DNA of 64,000 bases from Sanguibacter suaedae (GCF_016342785.1 NZ_JAEINH010000005.1:171224-235223), one strand, 5' to 3'; positions 42,954 to 52,531 are shown, counted from the stretch's first letter. Numbers and translations: made by a program. Notes: generated by a model not told the origin, from the sequence alone.

Positions 42954-45182
42954 ATGTCGACCACGCACCCCGAGATGCTTGCTGAACAGGCATACCTCGA
43001 CGCGGCGCACGAGCAGCTCAACCGAGGCCACGCCGATGCGGAGGTGAGCCTGCAGACGTTCGTTCCGGGCGACCGAGCAACGAAACGCGCGCTGCAGCGT
43101 GCTCTCGACATCCTTCGAGATTCACGCGGAACCGGTGCTCTCATCTTCGGCCGGTTCGATCGTGACGGTGAGTCCCTCTACGTCGGGCGCAGACGGGTCC
43201 ACACCGACGACAAGGATCTCCTCGTCGTCGGCTGGCACGCACCCGCGGCTGCTCGCTTCTACGAAGCGACTCCCGACGAGCCGCTCGGTCTGGAGCTCAA
43301 GCGAACCTTCATCGAGGAAGATCGCAGATTCGTCCGCATCGTCGACGAGATCCTCGCCGGGTCGGCCGCCGAGGCGAGCGGGCCATCCTCAGCAGGTCCC
43401 ATGATCAGTGATGCCCTGCTCACGGAGCTGGAGCGATCACGCGACGGTGCTATGCGTGACGTGATCGCCACCATTCAGGCTGAGCAGTACCGGATCATCC
43501 GCCACGAGAGCCGCGGCACCGTCGTGGTCCGCGGCGGGCCCGGCACCGGAAAGACGATCGTCGGACTGCATCGTGCAGCATGGCTCGCTTTCAACGACAT
43601 CTCCCTGCGCCGGACCGGGATGCTCGTCGTCACCCCGACGGTCACGCTGCTGAGCTACATCAGCGGCGTGCTGCCTCACCTCGACGTCAAGGACGTCATG
43701 CAGGGCGACCTCGCCGGCCTCTACGGTGGCGACGCTCAGCTCCGCTCGGTCGAGAAGGGGATCGTCGCGCGCACCAAAGGATCCGCGCAGATGGCAACCG
43801 TCCTGGCACGCGCCCTTCAGCAACGAATCGGGTCCGGACAGGACGCGATCGACATCCCGGTGGGCGGCGATCGCGTCCACCTCTCGGCCGTCACGATCGA
43901 CTCGGTCCTCGCAGACGTCCGCGCCAGGGATCTCCCCCACAACGCGGCCCGCGAGCTCCTCCGCGATCGTTTCGCCGCCGAGATCCACCGCGCCTACGTA
44001 GCCCAACGCAAGGAAGCCCAGCGCCCGGCTGTGGCCAACGAGGCGACGATCCGGCGTCTCTCGGCTTTCACCAACGCCCTCGACAGACTCTGGCCGACCT
44101 TCAGCCCAGAAGAACTCCTTCGCAGCCTCTACGGAACGCAGGCCTGGCTCGTCGGAGCCGCCGCCGAGGTCCTCACCGCCGACGAACGGGCGGCCCTGTA
44201 CCGCGCCCCGCAATCCTCGATCGCAGACGAACCATGGACACTCGAGGATCTCTACTGCCTCGACGAGCTGTCGTTCCTCCTCAACGGCGAAGTGATCACG
44301 TACGGGCACATCGTCATCGATGAGGCCCAGGATCTCTCCCCGATGCAAGCACGAGCGCTCGCCCGCCGCTGCCCATCAGGCTCCTTCACCATTCTCGGTG
44401 ACCTCGCCCAGGCCACCGGACATTGGAAGCGCGACGACTGGAGCGAGCTCACGGATCATTTCTCTCCAGCGGTCTCAATCGAAGAGCTGACGATCGGGTA
44501 TCGCGTCCCGTCCTCAGTCCTCGAGCTCGCCGCGCGCCAGCTTCCGCTGATCGCTCCGGGACTGACCGCTCCTCTGTCCGTGCGTGATGGGCTGGACGAA
44601 CCCAGCGCGACCTATGTACCTGACGCCAGCTTGCTGCTCACCACTGCGTGGGCTGAAGCAGAAGCGCTCGTGAAGCTGAGCATGTCTGTCGCGATCATCA
44701 TCGAGGATTCCACCTACCACCAGGCCCTGGAGGCTCTCAGAGCCCTCGGACCGGTGGGTGACGGCCTGGCCGGCGAGTTCAACGAGCCAGTCTCCCTGGT
44801 GCCGGCGAGTCACGCGCAAGGACTCGAGTTCGACGCCGTGGTGCTGGTCGAGCCAGCAGCCATAGTCGACGGTGACGGGCAAGGGCGACGCGCGCTCTAC
44901 GTCGCAATGACCCGATGCTCGCAGACCCTCCGGATCGTTCATCAGCACGAACTCCCCCTCGGACTCGAGGCGCTCGACGGCACACCACCGTCCGCCTTCC
45001 TCGAGGATGCGCCAGACGAGCCACCTACAGTTCATCCAGACCCTGACCGAGAACACCTTCGGGACCTGATCGATCAGCTCGACGAACCAGACCTCACCCT
45101 CGTGCTCCAGCTCGTGTCCAGGCTGCTGAGCCCGACCGACAGACCACTCCTCACTCTCCCGAAGGCGCAGCTCGACCGATGA
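42954..45182 (+). CDS. HelD-like RNA polymerase-recycling ATPase (UvrD-type SF1), 742 aa
   Basis: The N-terminus (AEQAYLDAAHEQL, then FGRFDRDGESLYVGRRRV and HAPAAARFYEATPDEPLGLELKR) has the family pattern of HelD, the ATPase that pries stalled or drug-bound RNA polymerase off DNA. The helicase core has Walker A GGPGTGKT (about residue 192), VIDEAQDLSPMQ (about 453) and a C-terminal YVAMTRCSQTL motif (about 649). The length is close to mycobacterial HelD. The context is unusual: its TGA overlaps the ATG of the DUF4011 helicase-nuclease gene (ATGA), and it is divergent from a defence operon. It may be a specialised HelD paralogue acting with its partner; a general HelD/HelR role (including rifamycin tolerance) remains possible. 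Confidence 0.8.
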   Translation: MSTTHPEMLAEQAYLDAAHEQLNRGHADAEVSLQTFVPGDRATKRALQRALDILRDSRGTGALIFGRFDRDGESLYVGRRRVHTDDKDLLVVGWHAPAAARFYEATPDEPLGLELKRTFIEEDRRFVRIVDEILAGSAAEASGPSSAGPMISDALLTELERSRDGAMRDVIATIQAEQYRIIRHESRGTVVVRGGPGTGKTIVGLHRAAWLAFNDISLRRTGMLVVTPTVTLLSYISGVLPHLDVKDVMQGDLAGLYGGDAQLRSVEKGIVARTKGSAQMATVLARALQQRIGSGQDAIDIPVGGDRVHLSAVTIDSVLADVRARDLPHNAARELLRDRFAAEIHRAYVAQRKEAQRPAVANEATIRRLSAFTNALDRLWPTFSPEELLRSLYGTQAWLVGAAAEVLTADERAALYRAPQSSIADEPWTLEDLYCLDELSFLLNGEVITYGHIVIDEAQDLSPMQARALARRCPSGSFTILGDLAQATGHWKRDDWSELTDHFSPAVSIEELTIGYRVPSSVLELAARQLPLIAPGLTAPLSVRDGLDEPSATYVPDASLLLTTAWAEAEALVKLSMSVAIIIEDSTYHQALEALRALGPVGDGLAGEFNEPVSLVPASHAQGLEFDAVVLVEPAAIVDGDGQGRRALYVAMTRCSQTLRIVHQHELPLGLEALDGTPPSAFLEDAPDEPPTVHPDPDREHLRDLIDQLDEPDLTLVLQLVSRLLSPTDRPLLTLPKAQLDR

Positions 45183-48100
45183 CGCAGACGACCTCAGAAG
45201 CTCTCCTGAACGACAAGCTCCACAAGCAGCTTGACGTGTGGCGTACCAATCTCGTCGCGACCGATCGCCGTCAGAGGCTGCTCTACTTCCGGCACACGGC
45301 CAGCGCTTCTCTCGAGATCATCAAGCCCGGCGTCCACGACGCGCTGCAGTTCGTGAGCCAGGGAACGACATTCGCCGCCATCGAGGTGGACGACGACGAC
45401 AACGATCAGGTGGACGACTTCGACGACCTCGATGACTGCCTGATCGTCAAGGGAAAGACCGCGAGCCAGCTCAAGGCAAGCCTCCGACGGCTCGACCAGA
45501 CTTCTCAGCAGATCTTCGCCGACCGAGGGGTGTGGACCCTTTACCTTGGACTCGGAATCCTCGACTGGAGAGACCCACAGGACGACAAGGTGGTCAGCAG
45601 TCCACTCATCCTCGTCCCGGTGACACTGCACCGAGACTCACCGAGCGTGCCCTACAAGCTCAAGCGCACATCGGACGATGCGGTCCTCAACCCCGTGCTG
45701 ACCTTGAAGCTCGAGAGCGACCTGGGCCTCGAGCTTCCCCCTCTCGACCCCGAGGACTTCTCGGTCGAAGCAGTCTTCGACTCGGTCCGCGAAGCAGTGA
45801 AGAACCATCACGGATGGGCTATCGCTCAACGCACCGTTCTGACGACCTTCACATTCCAGAAAGAAGCGATCTACCGTGATCTCAAGGATCACGAGGAGGA
45901 GATCCTCGAGAGCGGGCTGGTGCAGCTCCTGGCGCTCGGCCCCGACTCCCCCTCCGCGAGCAGCTTCGGGTTCGAGCCTCCCTCCGACGAGATGCTCGAC
46001 CATTCCGCTCCCCCGGAGACGCTCCACAACGTCCTCGACGCTGACAGCAGCCAGCGTCGATGCATCATCTCGGCTCGCGATGGGCACAGCTTCGTCATGG
46101 ACGGTCCACCCGGGACCGGCAAGAGCCAGACCATCGCCAACATCATCGCCGAGCTCATCGCGAACGGAAAGACCGTCCTCTTCGTCAGCGAGAAAGCTGC
46201 GGCTCTCGACGTCGTCCGCAATCGCCTCGCGCACGTGAACCTGGACGGCTTCGTGCTCGAGCTCCACTCCAGCGCGACAACTCGGAAGCAGTACGCCGAC
46301 ACGATGGGTGCTGCGCTCACGACCCGCCTCAAGGTCAGCAGTGCATTCTCGTCCTCCGACGCCAACAACCTCGCACGTCTGCGAAGCAATCTCACAGACT
46401 TCGCCCAGGCGATGAACGAGATACGCCCCTCTCTCGGACGGAGCGTCCACTGGGCGATCGGCCGCCTCGCCCAGCTCGACGAATATCGCGAGTTCAGTCT
46501 CCGCGGCAAGAACGAGTGGGGTGAGCTCTCCGACGACCGCCTGACCCTCATCACGACAACGGCTCGTCGATTGTCAGAGGTCTGGAGCCCTGTCACCCGC
46601 GGCGACGACTTCTTGTGGCGAGACCTTGTGCTCACGTCGCCGAGTCCCGGTGAGATCGAACGCCACAGGCGGCTGTCGTCAGACTCGCACCAGGCCGCCG
46701 AGGAGCTCGTCAAACTCCTGGACGCCATCGACGGGGACACGAAGCTCGCCTCGTCCCGCACAACGCGATCTGCGCACGACCGGTGCATGCTGCTCAAGCA
46801 CCTCGAGGACAGGCCAGACGGAATCCCCCACCAGTGGCTCTCTACTCAGCGGTGGAGCGAGCTCGTCGCCAGAGCCTCGACCTTGCGCGAACGAACTGAG
46901 GACTACCTGGAGCGCGTCTCACGTCTCGAGGAGCGTGCCGGTCCCGGATGGACCGAGCTCGACTTCGAGAACGCTGCATCCATCGAAGGTCTCCTCCAAC
47001 CCGCACCGCTCTGGCACGCTGCCGAGAACACTCCCTCCACCACGGTCAGCGCAGCCGTCTCCTTCGCAGGAACCGCACCACACGACCTCGCCCCCATGAT
47101 CGAGCACGCACGACGGCTCGCTGCACTGTTCGGGGTGTCACCCGACCACCTCTCCATACACCGGGTGGTGGATCTCGTCCGCCTGGCCCAGCTGTCCACG
47201 TCGACGGCCCTTCCAGAACCCACCTGGCTCAACCCCTCTGTGACAAGAGCTCTTGATGAGTCGCGCCGAGTTCTGGAGGAGCTCGTCGAGCTGGTCCGCT
47301 CATGGCAGTCGAACCTCAAGCAGACCTTCACCGACGAGGTACTCACGCTCGACGTCAACGCCATCAAGGTCCGTCTGACAGAGACGTACACCGGACATCG
47401 CCGGTGGGCCAAGCAGGCACGCGCAGACCGCAAAGCCCTCAAGGCCGTGACAGTGGGCGGCAAGGTCAATAAGCAGGTGCTGAGCATGCTCGACGCAGCC
47501 ATCGCATGGAAGTTGGCCGACCATGCGCTCTCGACGAGCGAGCACGACCACGCTGACCGGCTCGGAGGCTATTACCGACGAACCGAGACCGACTTCGCAA
47601 GGGTCAGTGACGCAGTCTCTGTCGCACAGGAAGCGCTCCGTCTTGCGGGATCTGACCTCGACGCGACTGCGCTCTCTCGCCAGCTGTCCACAGCGGGAAG
47701 CCCAGACCCCCTCCTCGTTAACACCGCAGAGAAGCTCCAGGCACTCGTGACCGCGTGGGAGGCGTCCGCCATATCCACCGTGGGGCTAGATACGACCACC
47801 TCATGGAAGTCCATACCCATCCCAGAGCTCGCCGAAGGCCTGCTGAGCCTCCACGGCACGATGGGTGCAGGGGCACGAGGGCTGGCAGACGCCGCAAGAA
47901 CAGCGAGCAAGGACCTGACTGTTCGAGAAGCACTCTCGTTGCTCGACGACGCACGTGCGGCCACCGAGGTTTCCGCTGAGCTCCTGAACACGTTTGAGGG
48001 CGACTCCGCACTGCTGGGGTCCCTGTACAACGCATCCGAGACCGAATGGTCGGATGTCGACGCAGCGCTCACGTGGACAACACAAGCCCGAGACCTTCTC

Positions 48101-50647
48101 GTTGATCCCGTCGCCCCCATGGCCGCTGAGGCACTCGGCGCTCTCGCCATCCGATCGACAGATCTCGAACCCCTGCTGGCCAGGTGGACCCAGAGACGCG
48201 ACGCCTTCCTCGGCCTCTTCACGGACTCTCGTCGGATCGAGCTCGCCGCGGAACTCGACGATGATCTCCACGACGCGATCGAGCTCCTGACCGACATGGC
48301 CGAGGCAGCAAGGACCGAGATCGACGAGTGGTGCGAGTACCGACGGCATCGTGAACTCTTGGAAGAGATTGAGCTCAACACCATCCTCGATGAGCTCGTC
48401 ACCCGACGAGCACCTGCGTCGTTCGTCGCGCCAGCTGTCGAGTTCGCCGTCCTCCAGGCGTGGGCCGACGCGACGATCCACTCCGACACTCGGCTCCGCG
48501 ACTACCGCGCCAAGGACCGAGATGCGTTGGTAGCCCAGTTCCAAGAGCTCGACACCCGTCTGATCTCAGAGAGCTACGCAAGGGTCGTCGATGCCTGTAA
48601 CCGTCGCCGGCCGAGCTCGATCGGCAGCCGAGGAACCCAAGTGATCAATAAGGAGGCGGCGAAGAAGTCCCGTCACCTCCCGATCCGCACCGCTCTGGCG
48701 GACGCGGGGGACGTCGCCCTAGAGCTCAAGCCGTGCTTCATGATGTCGCCGCTGGCGGTCTCCCAGTACCTACCCTCCGCTCTGAAGTTCGATGTCGTGA
48801 TCTTCGACGAGGCGTCGCAGGTGCTGCCCTCCGACGCGATCAACTGCATCTACCGTGGGCGGCAGCTCATCGTCGCCGGTGACGACAAGCAGCTCCCCCC
48901 GACGAGCTTCTTCAGCACCGGCGGGTCTGACGAAGAGAGCGACGACGAGGGCTTCGACGACTTCCAGTCCGTCCTCGACCTGTGCAAGGGGTCAGGGGCG
49001 CTCCCCGCGCTGCCCTTGTCCTGGCACTACCGGAGCGACCACGAGAGCCTCATCGCTTTCTCGAACTACAGCTTCTACGGCGGCAATCTGCACACGTTCC
49101 CCGGAGCACACATCAGCGGTGACTCCGTCGGCGTCACGTCGTACCACGTCCCGAACGGCGTCTACAAGCGCGGTGCGAGCCGGGACAATCCCATCGAAGC
49201 AGTAACCGTCGTCGATCGGATCCTGTTCCACGCAACCAACCATCCTGAGCTCTCGCTGGGTGTAGTGACGTTCTCGAGCGCACAGGAAGACGCGGTACTG
49301 CGCGAGATCGAGATGCGATCTGCGAAAGACCCCGTCCTCTCGGACCTGCTCAACGCGCACGACCGTCTCGACGGGTTCTTCGTGAAGAACCTGGAGAACG
49401 TGCAGGGTGACGAGCGAGACGTCATCATCTTCAGCATCGGGTACGGTCCAGACGAGAATGGCAAGCTGACGAACACCTTTGGGCCGCTCATCCGCCCCGA
49501 CGGGTGGCGCCGTCTCAACGTCGCGATCACCCGCGCACGTCAACGGGTCGAAGTCGTGTGCTCCTTCGCGCCGGAGAGCATGCCTTCCTCATCGAACCCA
49601 AGCATCCGCCACTTCCAGCGATACCTTGACTACGCTCGGCGCGGCATGCCTGCGTTGGCGCTGGATCTCGACCAGTCCGAGGGTGACGCAGAGAGCGTCT
49701 TCGAAGAAGATGTCATCCGCGAGATCCGTGCGATGGGTTACGTGGCGGTCCCTCAGGTGGGCACAGCTGGCTACCGGATCGACATCGGTGTCAAGCACCC
49801 CGATCAGCCCGGGCGCTATCTCCTCGCCGTAGAGTGCGACGGCGCCGCATACCACTCATCAAAGGTGGCGCGGGACCGTGATCGCCTCCGGGAAGGTGTC
49901 CTCCGCCGGCTGGGCTGGACCGTTCACCGCATCTGGGGCATCAGCTGGGTCCGTGACCGAAAGACTCAGATCGACCGCCTGAGGACAGCTATCGAAGACG
50001 CTCTCACCGCTCCAGAGAGCACCGTCCGCCCAGTGACCGTCTCCGCGAGCGCGCCTCCCACGATCGAGAGCGTAGATCTCGATGCCGCTCCAGAATGGGC
50101 GGTTCCCTATGACCTCGATGTCAGCTACGGGTATCAGTATGTCGATGATCTTGCGGGCGCCGAAGCCCGACCGCTTCTCCGCGACTACCTTCAGCGATTG
50201 ATGAAAGCGGAAGCGCCGATCCACGAAGCGGTGATCCACCGCCACATTCGCGAGGACTGGTCCGTCGGACGCATCGGCCACCGGATTCGCGACAACATCG
50301 ACCAAGCTCGAGCGAATGCCCGGGTCGACGGAGCAAAACTGACAGTGGACGCGACCGGGATCTGGCGGATCGCCGGCGCACCGACTCCGGCCCCTCGGTA
50401 CCCGGCAGACCTCAAGAGCGTGCGCAAGCCTCGCGAGGTCGCTATCGAAGAGATCCAGAGCGCTTTGGTCCGGCTCGTCGAGGACGCCGTGTCAGCAGAC
50501 GAGGACATCCTCGCTCAGCGGGTCGCCAAGATCTTCCGTTGGAACAACACGCAGGAAGTTCAGAGGAAAATCAGCGACGCCCTGTGGGACCTCGTTTCGA
50601 ACGGCACCCTCGCGAGAAAACAGACCGGGAGCCTGTACAAAAAATAA
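45179..50647 (+). CDS. DUF4011 / SF1 helicase / Vsr-like nuclease / DUF3320 protein, 1822 aa
   Basis: This giant multidomain protein is of the COG1112-type helicase class. The N-terminal DUF4011 region (about 20-280, with SPLILVPVTLHRDSPS) is followed by Walker A GPPGTGKS (about residue 308). A long helical insertion (about 400-1150) comes before Walker B VVIFDEASQVLP (about 1206), GDDKQLPP (about 1234) and the motif VI-like NVAITRARQRVEVV (about 1446). A Vsr/DUF559-like endonuclease fold follows, with YRIDIGV and AVECDGAAYH (about 1530-1560). The DUF3320 winged-helix region is near 1676-1710. Related proteins are common in anti-phage islands. Coupled to the HelD-like gene by a 4-nt overlap, it probably cuts and unwinds foreign nucleic acid; its target is unknown. 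Confidence 0.85.
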   Translation: MTQTTSEALLNDKLHKQLDVWRTNLVATDRRQRLLYFRHTASASLEIIKPGVHDALQFVSQGTTFAAIEVDDDDNDQVDDFDDLDDCLIVKGKTASQLKASLRRLDQTSQQIFADRGVWTLYLGLGILDWRDPQDDKVVSSPLILVPVTLHRDSPSVPYKLKRTSDDAVLNPVLTLKLESDLGLELPPLDPEDFSVEAVFDSVREAVKNHHGWAIAQRTVLTTFTFQKEAIYRDLKDHEEEILESGLVQLLALGPDSPSASSFGFEPPSDEMLDHSAPPETLHNVLDADSSQRRCIISARDGHSFVMDGPPGTGKSQTIANIIAELIANGKTVLFVSEKAAALDVVRNRLAHVNLDGFVLELHSSATTRKQYADTMGAALTTRLKVSSAFSSSDANNLARLRSNLTDFAQAMNEIRPSLGRSVHWAIGRLAQLDEYREFSLRGKNEWGELSDDRLTLITTTARRLSEVWSPVTRGDDFLWRDLVLTSPSPGEIERHRRLSSDSHQAAEELVKLLDAIDGDTKLASSRTTRSAHDRCMLLKHLEDRPDGIPHQWLSTQRWSELVARASTLRERTEDYLERVSRLEERAGPGWTELDFENAASIEGLLQPAPLWHAAENTPSTTVSAAVSFAGTAPHDLAPMIEHARRLAALFGVSPDHLSIHRVVDLVRLAQLSTSTALPEPTWLNPSVTRALDESRRVLEELVELVRSWQSNLKQTFTDEVLTLDVNAIKVRLTETYTGHRRWAKQARADRKALKAVTVGGKVNKQVLSMLDAAIAWKLADHALSTSEHDHADRLGGYYRRTETDFARVSDAVSVAQEALRLAGSDLDATALSRQLSTAGSPDPLLVNTAEKLQALVTAWEASAISTVGLDTTTSWKSIPIPELAEGLLSLHGTMGAGARGLADAARTASKDLTVREALSLLDDARAATEVSAELLNTFEGDSALLGSLYNASETEWSDVDAALTWTTQARDLLVDPVAPMAAEALGALAIRSTDLEPLLARWTQRRDAFLGLFTDSRRIELAAELDDDLHDAIELLTDMAEAARTEIDEWCEYRRHRELLEEIELNTILDELVTRRAPASFVAPAVEFAVLQAWADATIHSDTRLRDYRAKDRDALVAQFQELDTRLISESYARVVDACNRRRPSSIGSRGTQVINKEAAKKSRHLPIRTALADAGDVALELKPCFMMSPLAVSQYLPSALKFDVVIFDEASQVLPSDAINCIYRGRQLIVAGDDKQLPPTSFFSTGGSDEESDDEGFDDFQSVLDLCKGSGALPALPLSWHYRSDHESLIAFSNYSFYGGNLHTFPGAHISGDSVGVTSYHVPNGVYKRGASRDNPIEAVTVVDRILFHATNHPELSLGVVTFSSAQEDAVLREIEMRSAKDPVLSDLLNAHDRLDGFFVKNLENVQGDERDVIIFSIGYGPDENGKLTNTFGPLIRPDGWRRLNVAITRARQRVEVVCSFAPESMPSSSNPSIRHFQRYLDYARRGMPALALDLDQSEGDAESVFEEDVIREIRAMGYVAVPQVGTAGYRIDIGVKHPDQPGRYLLAVECDGAAYHSSKVARDRDRLREGVLRRLGWTVHRIWGISWVRDRKTQIDRLRTAIEDALTAPESTVRPVTVSASAPPTIESVDLDAAPEWAVPYDLDVSYGYQYVDDLAGAEARPLLRDYLQRLMKAEAPIHEAVIHRHIREDWSVGRIGHRIRDNIDQARANARVDGAKLTVDATGIWRIAGAPTPAPRYPADLKSVRKPREVAIEEIQSALVRLVEDAVSADEDILAQRVAKIFRWNNTQEVQRKISDALWDLVSNGTLARKQTGSLYKK

Positions 50648-50691
50648 GTCGTCGAACACCCGCTATACGATAGGAAGATGAGGAGAGCGGC

Positions 50692-51294
50692 ATGAAGGCA
50701 AAATTGGATGACGGCAGAATCGTCCATCTCAACGAAGATGGCACTTGGAGTTTCGTCGACGGTTCAGGACAGGCTCTCATTACGTCGGAACATGGATTCC
50801 GTCGAGCGAAATGGGGACAGAGCAAATCAGATGTCTTAAGGATCGAAGACAGCGAGCCCACGCTACACAAAAGCGATGCGCTTGGATACTTGGGGAAGAT
50901 CGCAACCTTCGATTGTTTTATTTTCTACACGTTTGTCGATGATCGGCTTGCCAATGGCAGATACGCCTTGAGGGAAGAGCATTCGAATCTGAACTTTCAC
51001 TTGTCGGATTACGAGACCCTAGAGACTTTACTCACCAAGAAGTACGGGCCTTGCACAGAGCAGCAAGAGTTTTGGAGCGACGATCTCTACCGTGATGATT
51101 ACTCGCAGTGGGGCCAGGCGGTTGCGTACGGCCACTACCTCAAACTAACACGATGGTCGGGACCAGAGACTGAGGTCAAACTTGGAATCTCGGGAGACAA
51201 TTTCGAGGTCCACGTGTACATTGATTATTTCGCGACGGCGCTCGAAGATGTGTTACACAGCAAGAGGCAGGATCGCTACCTGGAGGACCTCTGA
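50692..51294 (+). CDS. Lower-GC orphan hypothetical protein, 200 aa
   Basis: I do not recognise a function. The N-terminus KAKLDDGRIVHLNEDGTWSF is a small beta motif seen in several unrelated small proteins. The rest is a soluble alpha/beta protein rich in Asp, Tyr and Trp, without signal peptide or membrane segment. Codon use differs from the neighbours: the stretch 50701-50760 is 29/60 G+C by my count, against about 70% in chromosomal genes of this window. It lies 44 bp behind the DUF4011 gene on the same strand, preceded by atgaggag, and could be its third cistron or independent cargo. Confidence 0.7.
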   Translation: MKAKLDDGRIVHLNEDGTWSFVDGSGQALITSEHGFRRAKWGQSKSDVLRIEDSEPTLHKSDALGYLGKIATFDCFIFYTFVDDRLANGRYALREEHSNLNFHLSDYETLETLLTKKYGPCTEQQEFWSDDLYRDDYSQWGQAVAYGHYLKLTRWSGPETEVKLGISGDNFEVHVYIDYFATALEDVLHSKRQDRYLEDL

Positions 51295-51629
51295 TCACAG
51301 TGGATCTTTCACCACCATGGGTTGCCCCAAACGATTAACACAAGTTCTTCATTAGCCTTCACATCTAGCACCGCACAAGGTTGCAATCGGCGAGCGGTTC
51401 GGCTTCACGAGCTTCTCGTCCCATGTCGTTCCCAACACAGTGGTCACCGTCAAGTGAGTATGCGCCGTCAGACCTCAAGCCGGGCGAGACGGGTGCCATC
51501 GAACCATCCGCCACCTTGTACTTCCGGGCGGTGACGGACTTCCCGCTCGTCGCCGGGTCCCAGGAGTTCCCGACCGACGACTGAGGATCTCGGCGCCCAC
51601 CGCCCGTCAGTCTGGACCGAGACCGACTG
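51295..51629. other. Intergenic region at the right border of the island
   Basis: In this 335-bp stretch I see no convincing gene, tRNA or integrase site. A plus-strand frame at 51381-51584 (67 aa, ending QEFPTDD) has no clear ribosome-binding site and no recognisable domain; it may be a gene remnant. Composition changes from lower-GC on the left to normal high-GC on the right, so the island border probably lies here. Confidence 0.4.
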
Positions 51630-51929
51630 TCAGGCCGTTGCCGGGCGGGGCCCGTCGTCACCTTCTGACGGGCCGAGCGTGGATCGTCGTCCCAGCGCGA
51701 AGCCCATTGCTCCGGCGAGAAGGAGACCACCGAGGATGCCGACGGCGAGCGCGACACGATGGGTGCGCCCCAGCACGGTGACATCCGGGGAGAACGTCTC
51801 GTCGCTCAGTGGCGCGTACTCGAAGCTGATGGTGGGCTGCGCGGGCGGGTACATGACCACCGCGGCTCCGAGGAGGATGCACCCGAGGACGACCAGCACG
51901 GTGACGGGACGAGTTCTCAGCAGACGCAT
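51630..51929 (-). CDS. Small hypothetical membrane protein, 99 aa
   Basis: Two hydrophobic helices (about residues 9-27 and 59-80) flank a ~30-residue polar loop (FEYAPLSDETFSPDVTVLGR), probably outside the membrane. The C-terminus is polar (GRRSTLGPSEGDDGPRP). No family is recognised. The Arg-rich N-terminus and codon use are normal for a real high-GC gene. It is a stand-alone gene between the island and yccF. Confidence 0.6.
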   Translation of the reverse strand: MRLLRTRPVTVLVVLGCILLGAAVVMYPPAQPTISFEYAPLSDETFSPDVTVLGRTHRVALAVGILGGLLLAGAMGFALGRRSTLGPSEGDDGPRPATA

Positions 51930-52013
51930 GCGGGGATCATCCCACCGCCTGTCCCGAATGTCTGCCAGTGCGCCCGGGCGTCACTGCGGCCCGCGGCACG
52001 GCTTCCGTGTCTA

Positions 52014-52400
52014 CTAGAACGTCCCGGGCGCCGAGGGCACGATGTCCTTGCCGAGCGGCATGAGCGACACGGGGATCATCTTGAGGTTCGCGATCCCGAG
52101 GGGGATTCCGATGATCGAGAGGAACAGCGGGATGGACGTCGTGATGTGACCGATGGCCAACCACACGCCGGCGACGATGATCCAGATGACGTTGCCGATG
52201 GTCGAGAACGCGCCGGCCGTCGGCTTGTCGACGACGGTGCGCCCGAACGGCCACAGGGCGTACCCGGCGATCCGGAAGGACGCGATCCCGAATGGGATGG
52301 TCACGATGAAGATGCAGGCGACGATGCCCGTCACGACGTAGCCGAGGGCAAGCCAGAAGCCGGCGAAGACCAGCCAGATGATGTTCAGCAGTGTGTTCAC
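52014..52400 (-). CDS. YccF domain-containing inner membrane protein, 128 aa
   Basis: This small integral membrane protein carries the YccF domain, of unknown function. Two similar halves are visible, each a hydrophobic hairpin ending in a Pro/Phe/Gly turn: IPFGIASFRIAGYALWPFGR and IPLGIANLKMIPVSLMPLGK. The GTG at 52400 (NTLLNIIWLVFAGFW follows) is the natural start because the family begins there, although the frame is open much further upstream across the nrdD region. It is divergent from nrdD across 174 bp that contains two NrdR-like boxes. Confidence 0.88.
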   Translation of the reverse strand: MNTLLNIIWLVFAGFWLALGYVVTGIVACIFIVTIPFGIASFRIAGYALWPFGRTVVDKPTAGAFSTIGNVIWIIVAGVWLAIGHITTSIPLFLSIIGIPLGIANLKMIPVSLMPLGKDIVPSAPGTF

Positions 52401-52483
52401 GCGGGACAGCCTGCCACAGGGATCCTGCGCATACCGCAATGGTGCGATGTCGCTCTCGGGACCTAGGACCCACTCCCGCCTGA

Positions 52484-52499
52484 CCACAAGATCTAGTCT
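52484..52499 (+). promoter_or_regulatory. NrdR-type box 1
   Basis: CCACAAGATCTAGTCT matches the NrdR consensus ACACWATATMTWGTGT at 13 of 16 positions by my count. It is one of a pair upstream of nrdD, 32 bp (three helical turns) from box 2, the spacing typical of NrdR sites. Confidence 0.7.
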
Positions 52500-52515
52500 C
52501 GACAGGACGCCGCGC

Positions 52516-52531
52516 ACACTGCATCTTGTGT
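52516..52531 (+). promoter_or_regulatory. NrdR-type box 2
   Basis: ACACTGCATCTTGTGT matches the NrdR consensus at 14 of 16 positions by my count and is 43 nt before the nrdD GTG. Together with box 1 it predicts repression of nrdDG by the nucleotide-sensing regulator NrdR when dATP is high. Confidence 0.75.

Noticed and set aside
51381-51584. 67-aa plus-strand frame in the right border gap
   Set aside because: No ribosome-binding site, no domain and no hydrophobic or other coherent pattern. At most a remnant, so not listed as a gene.
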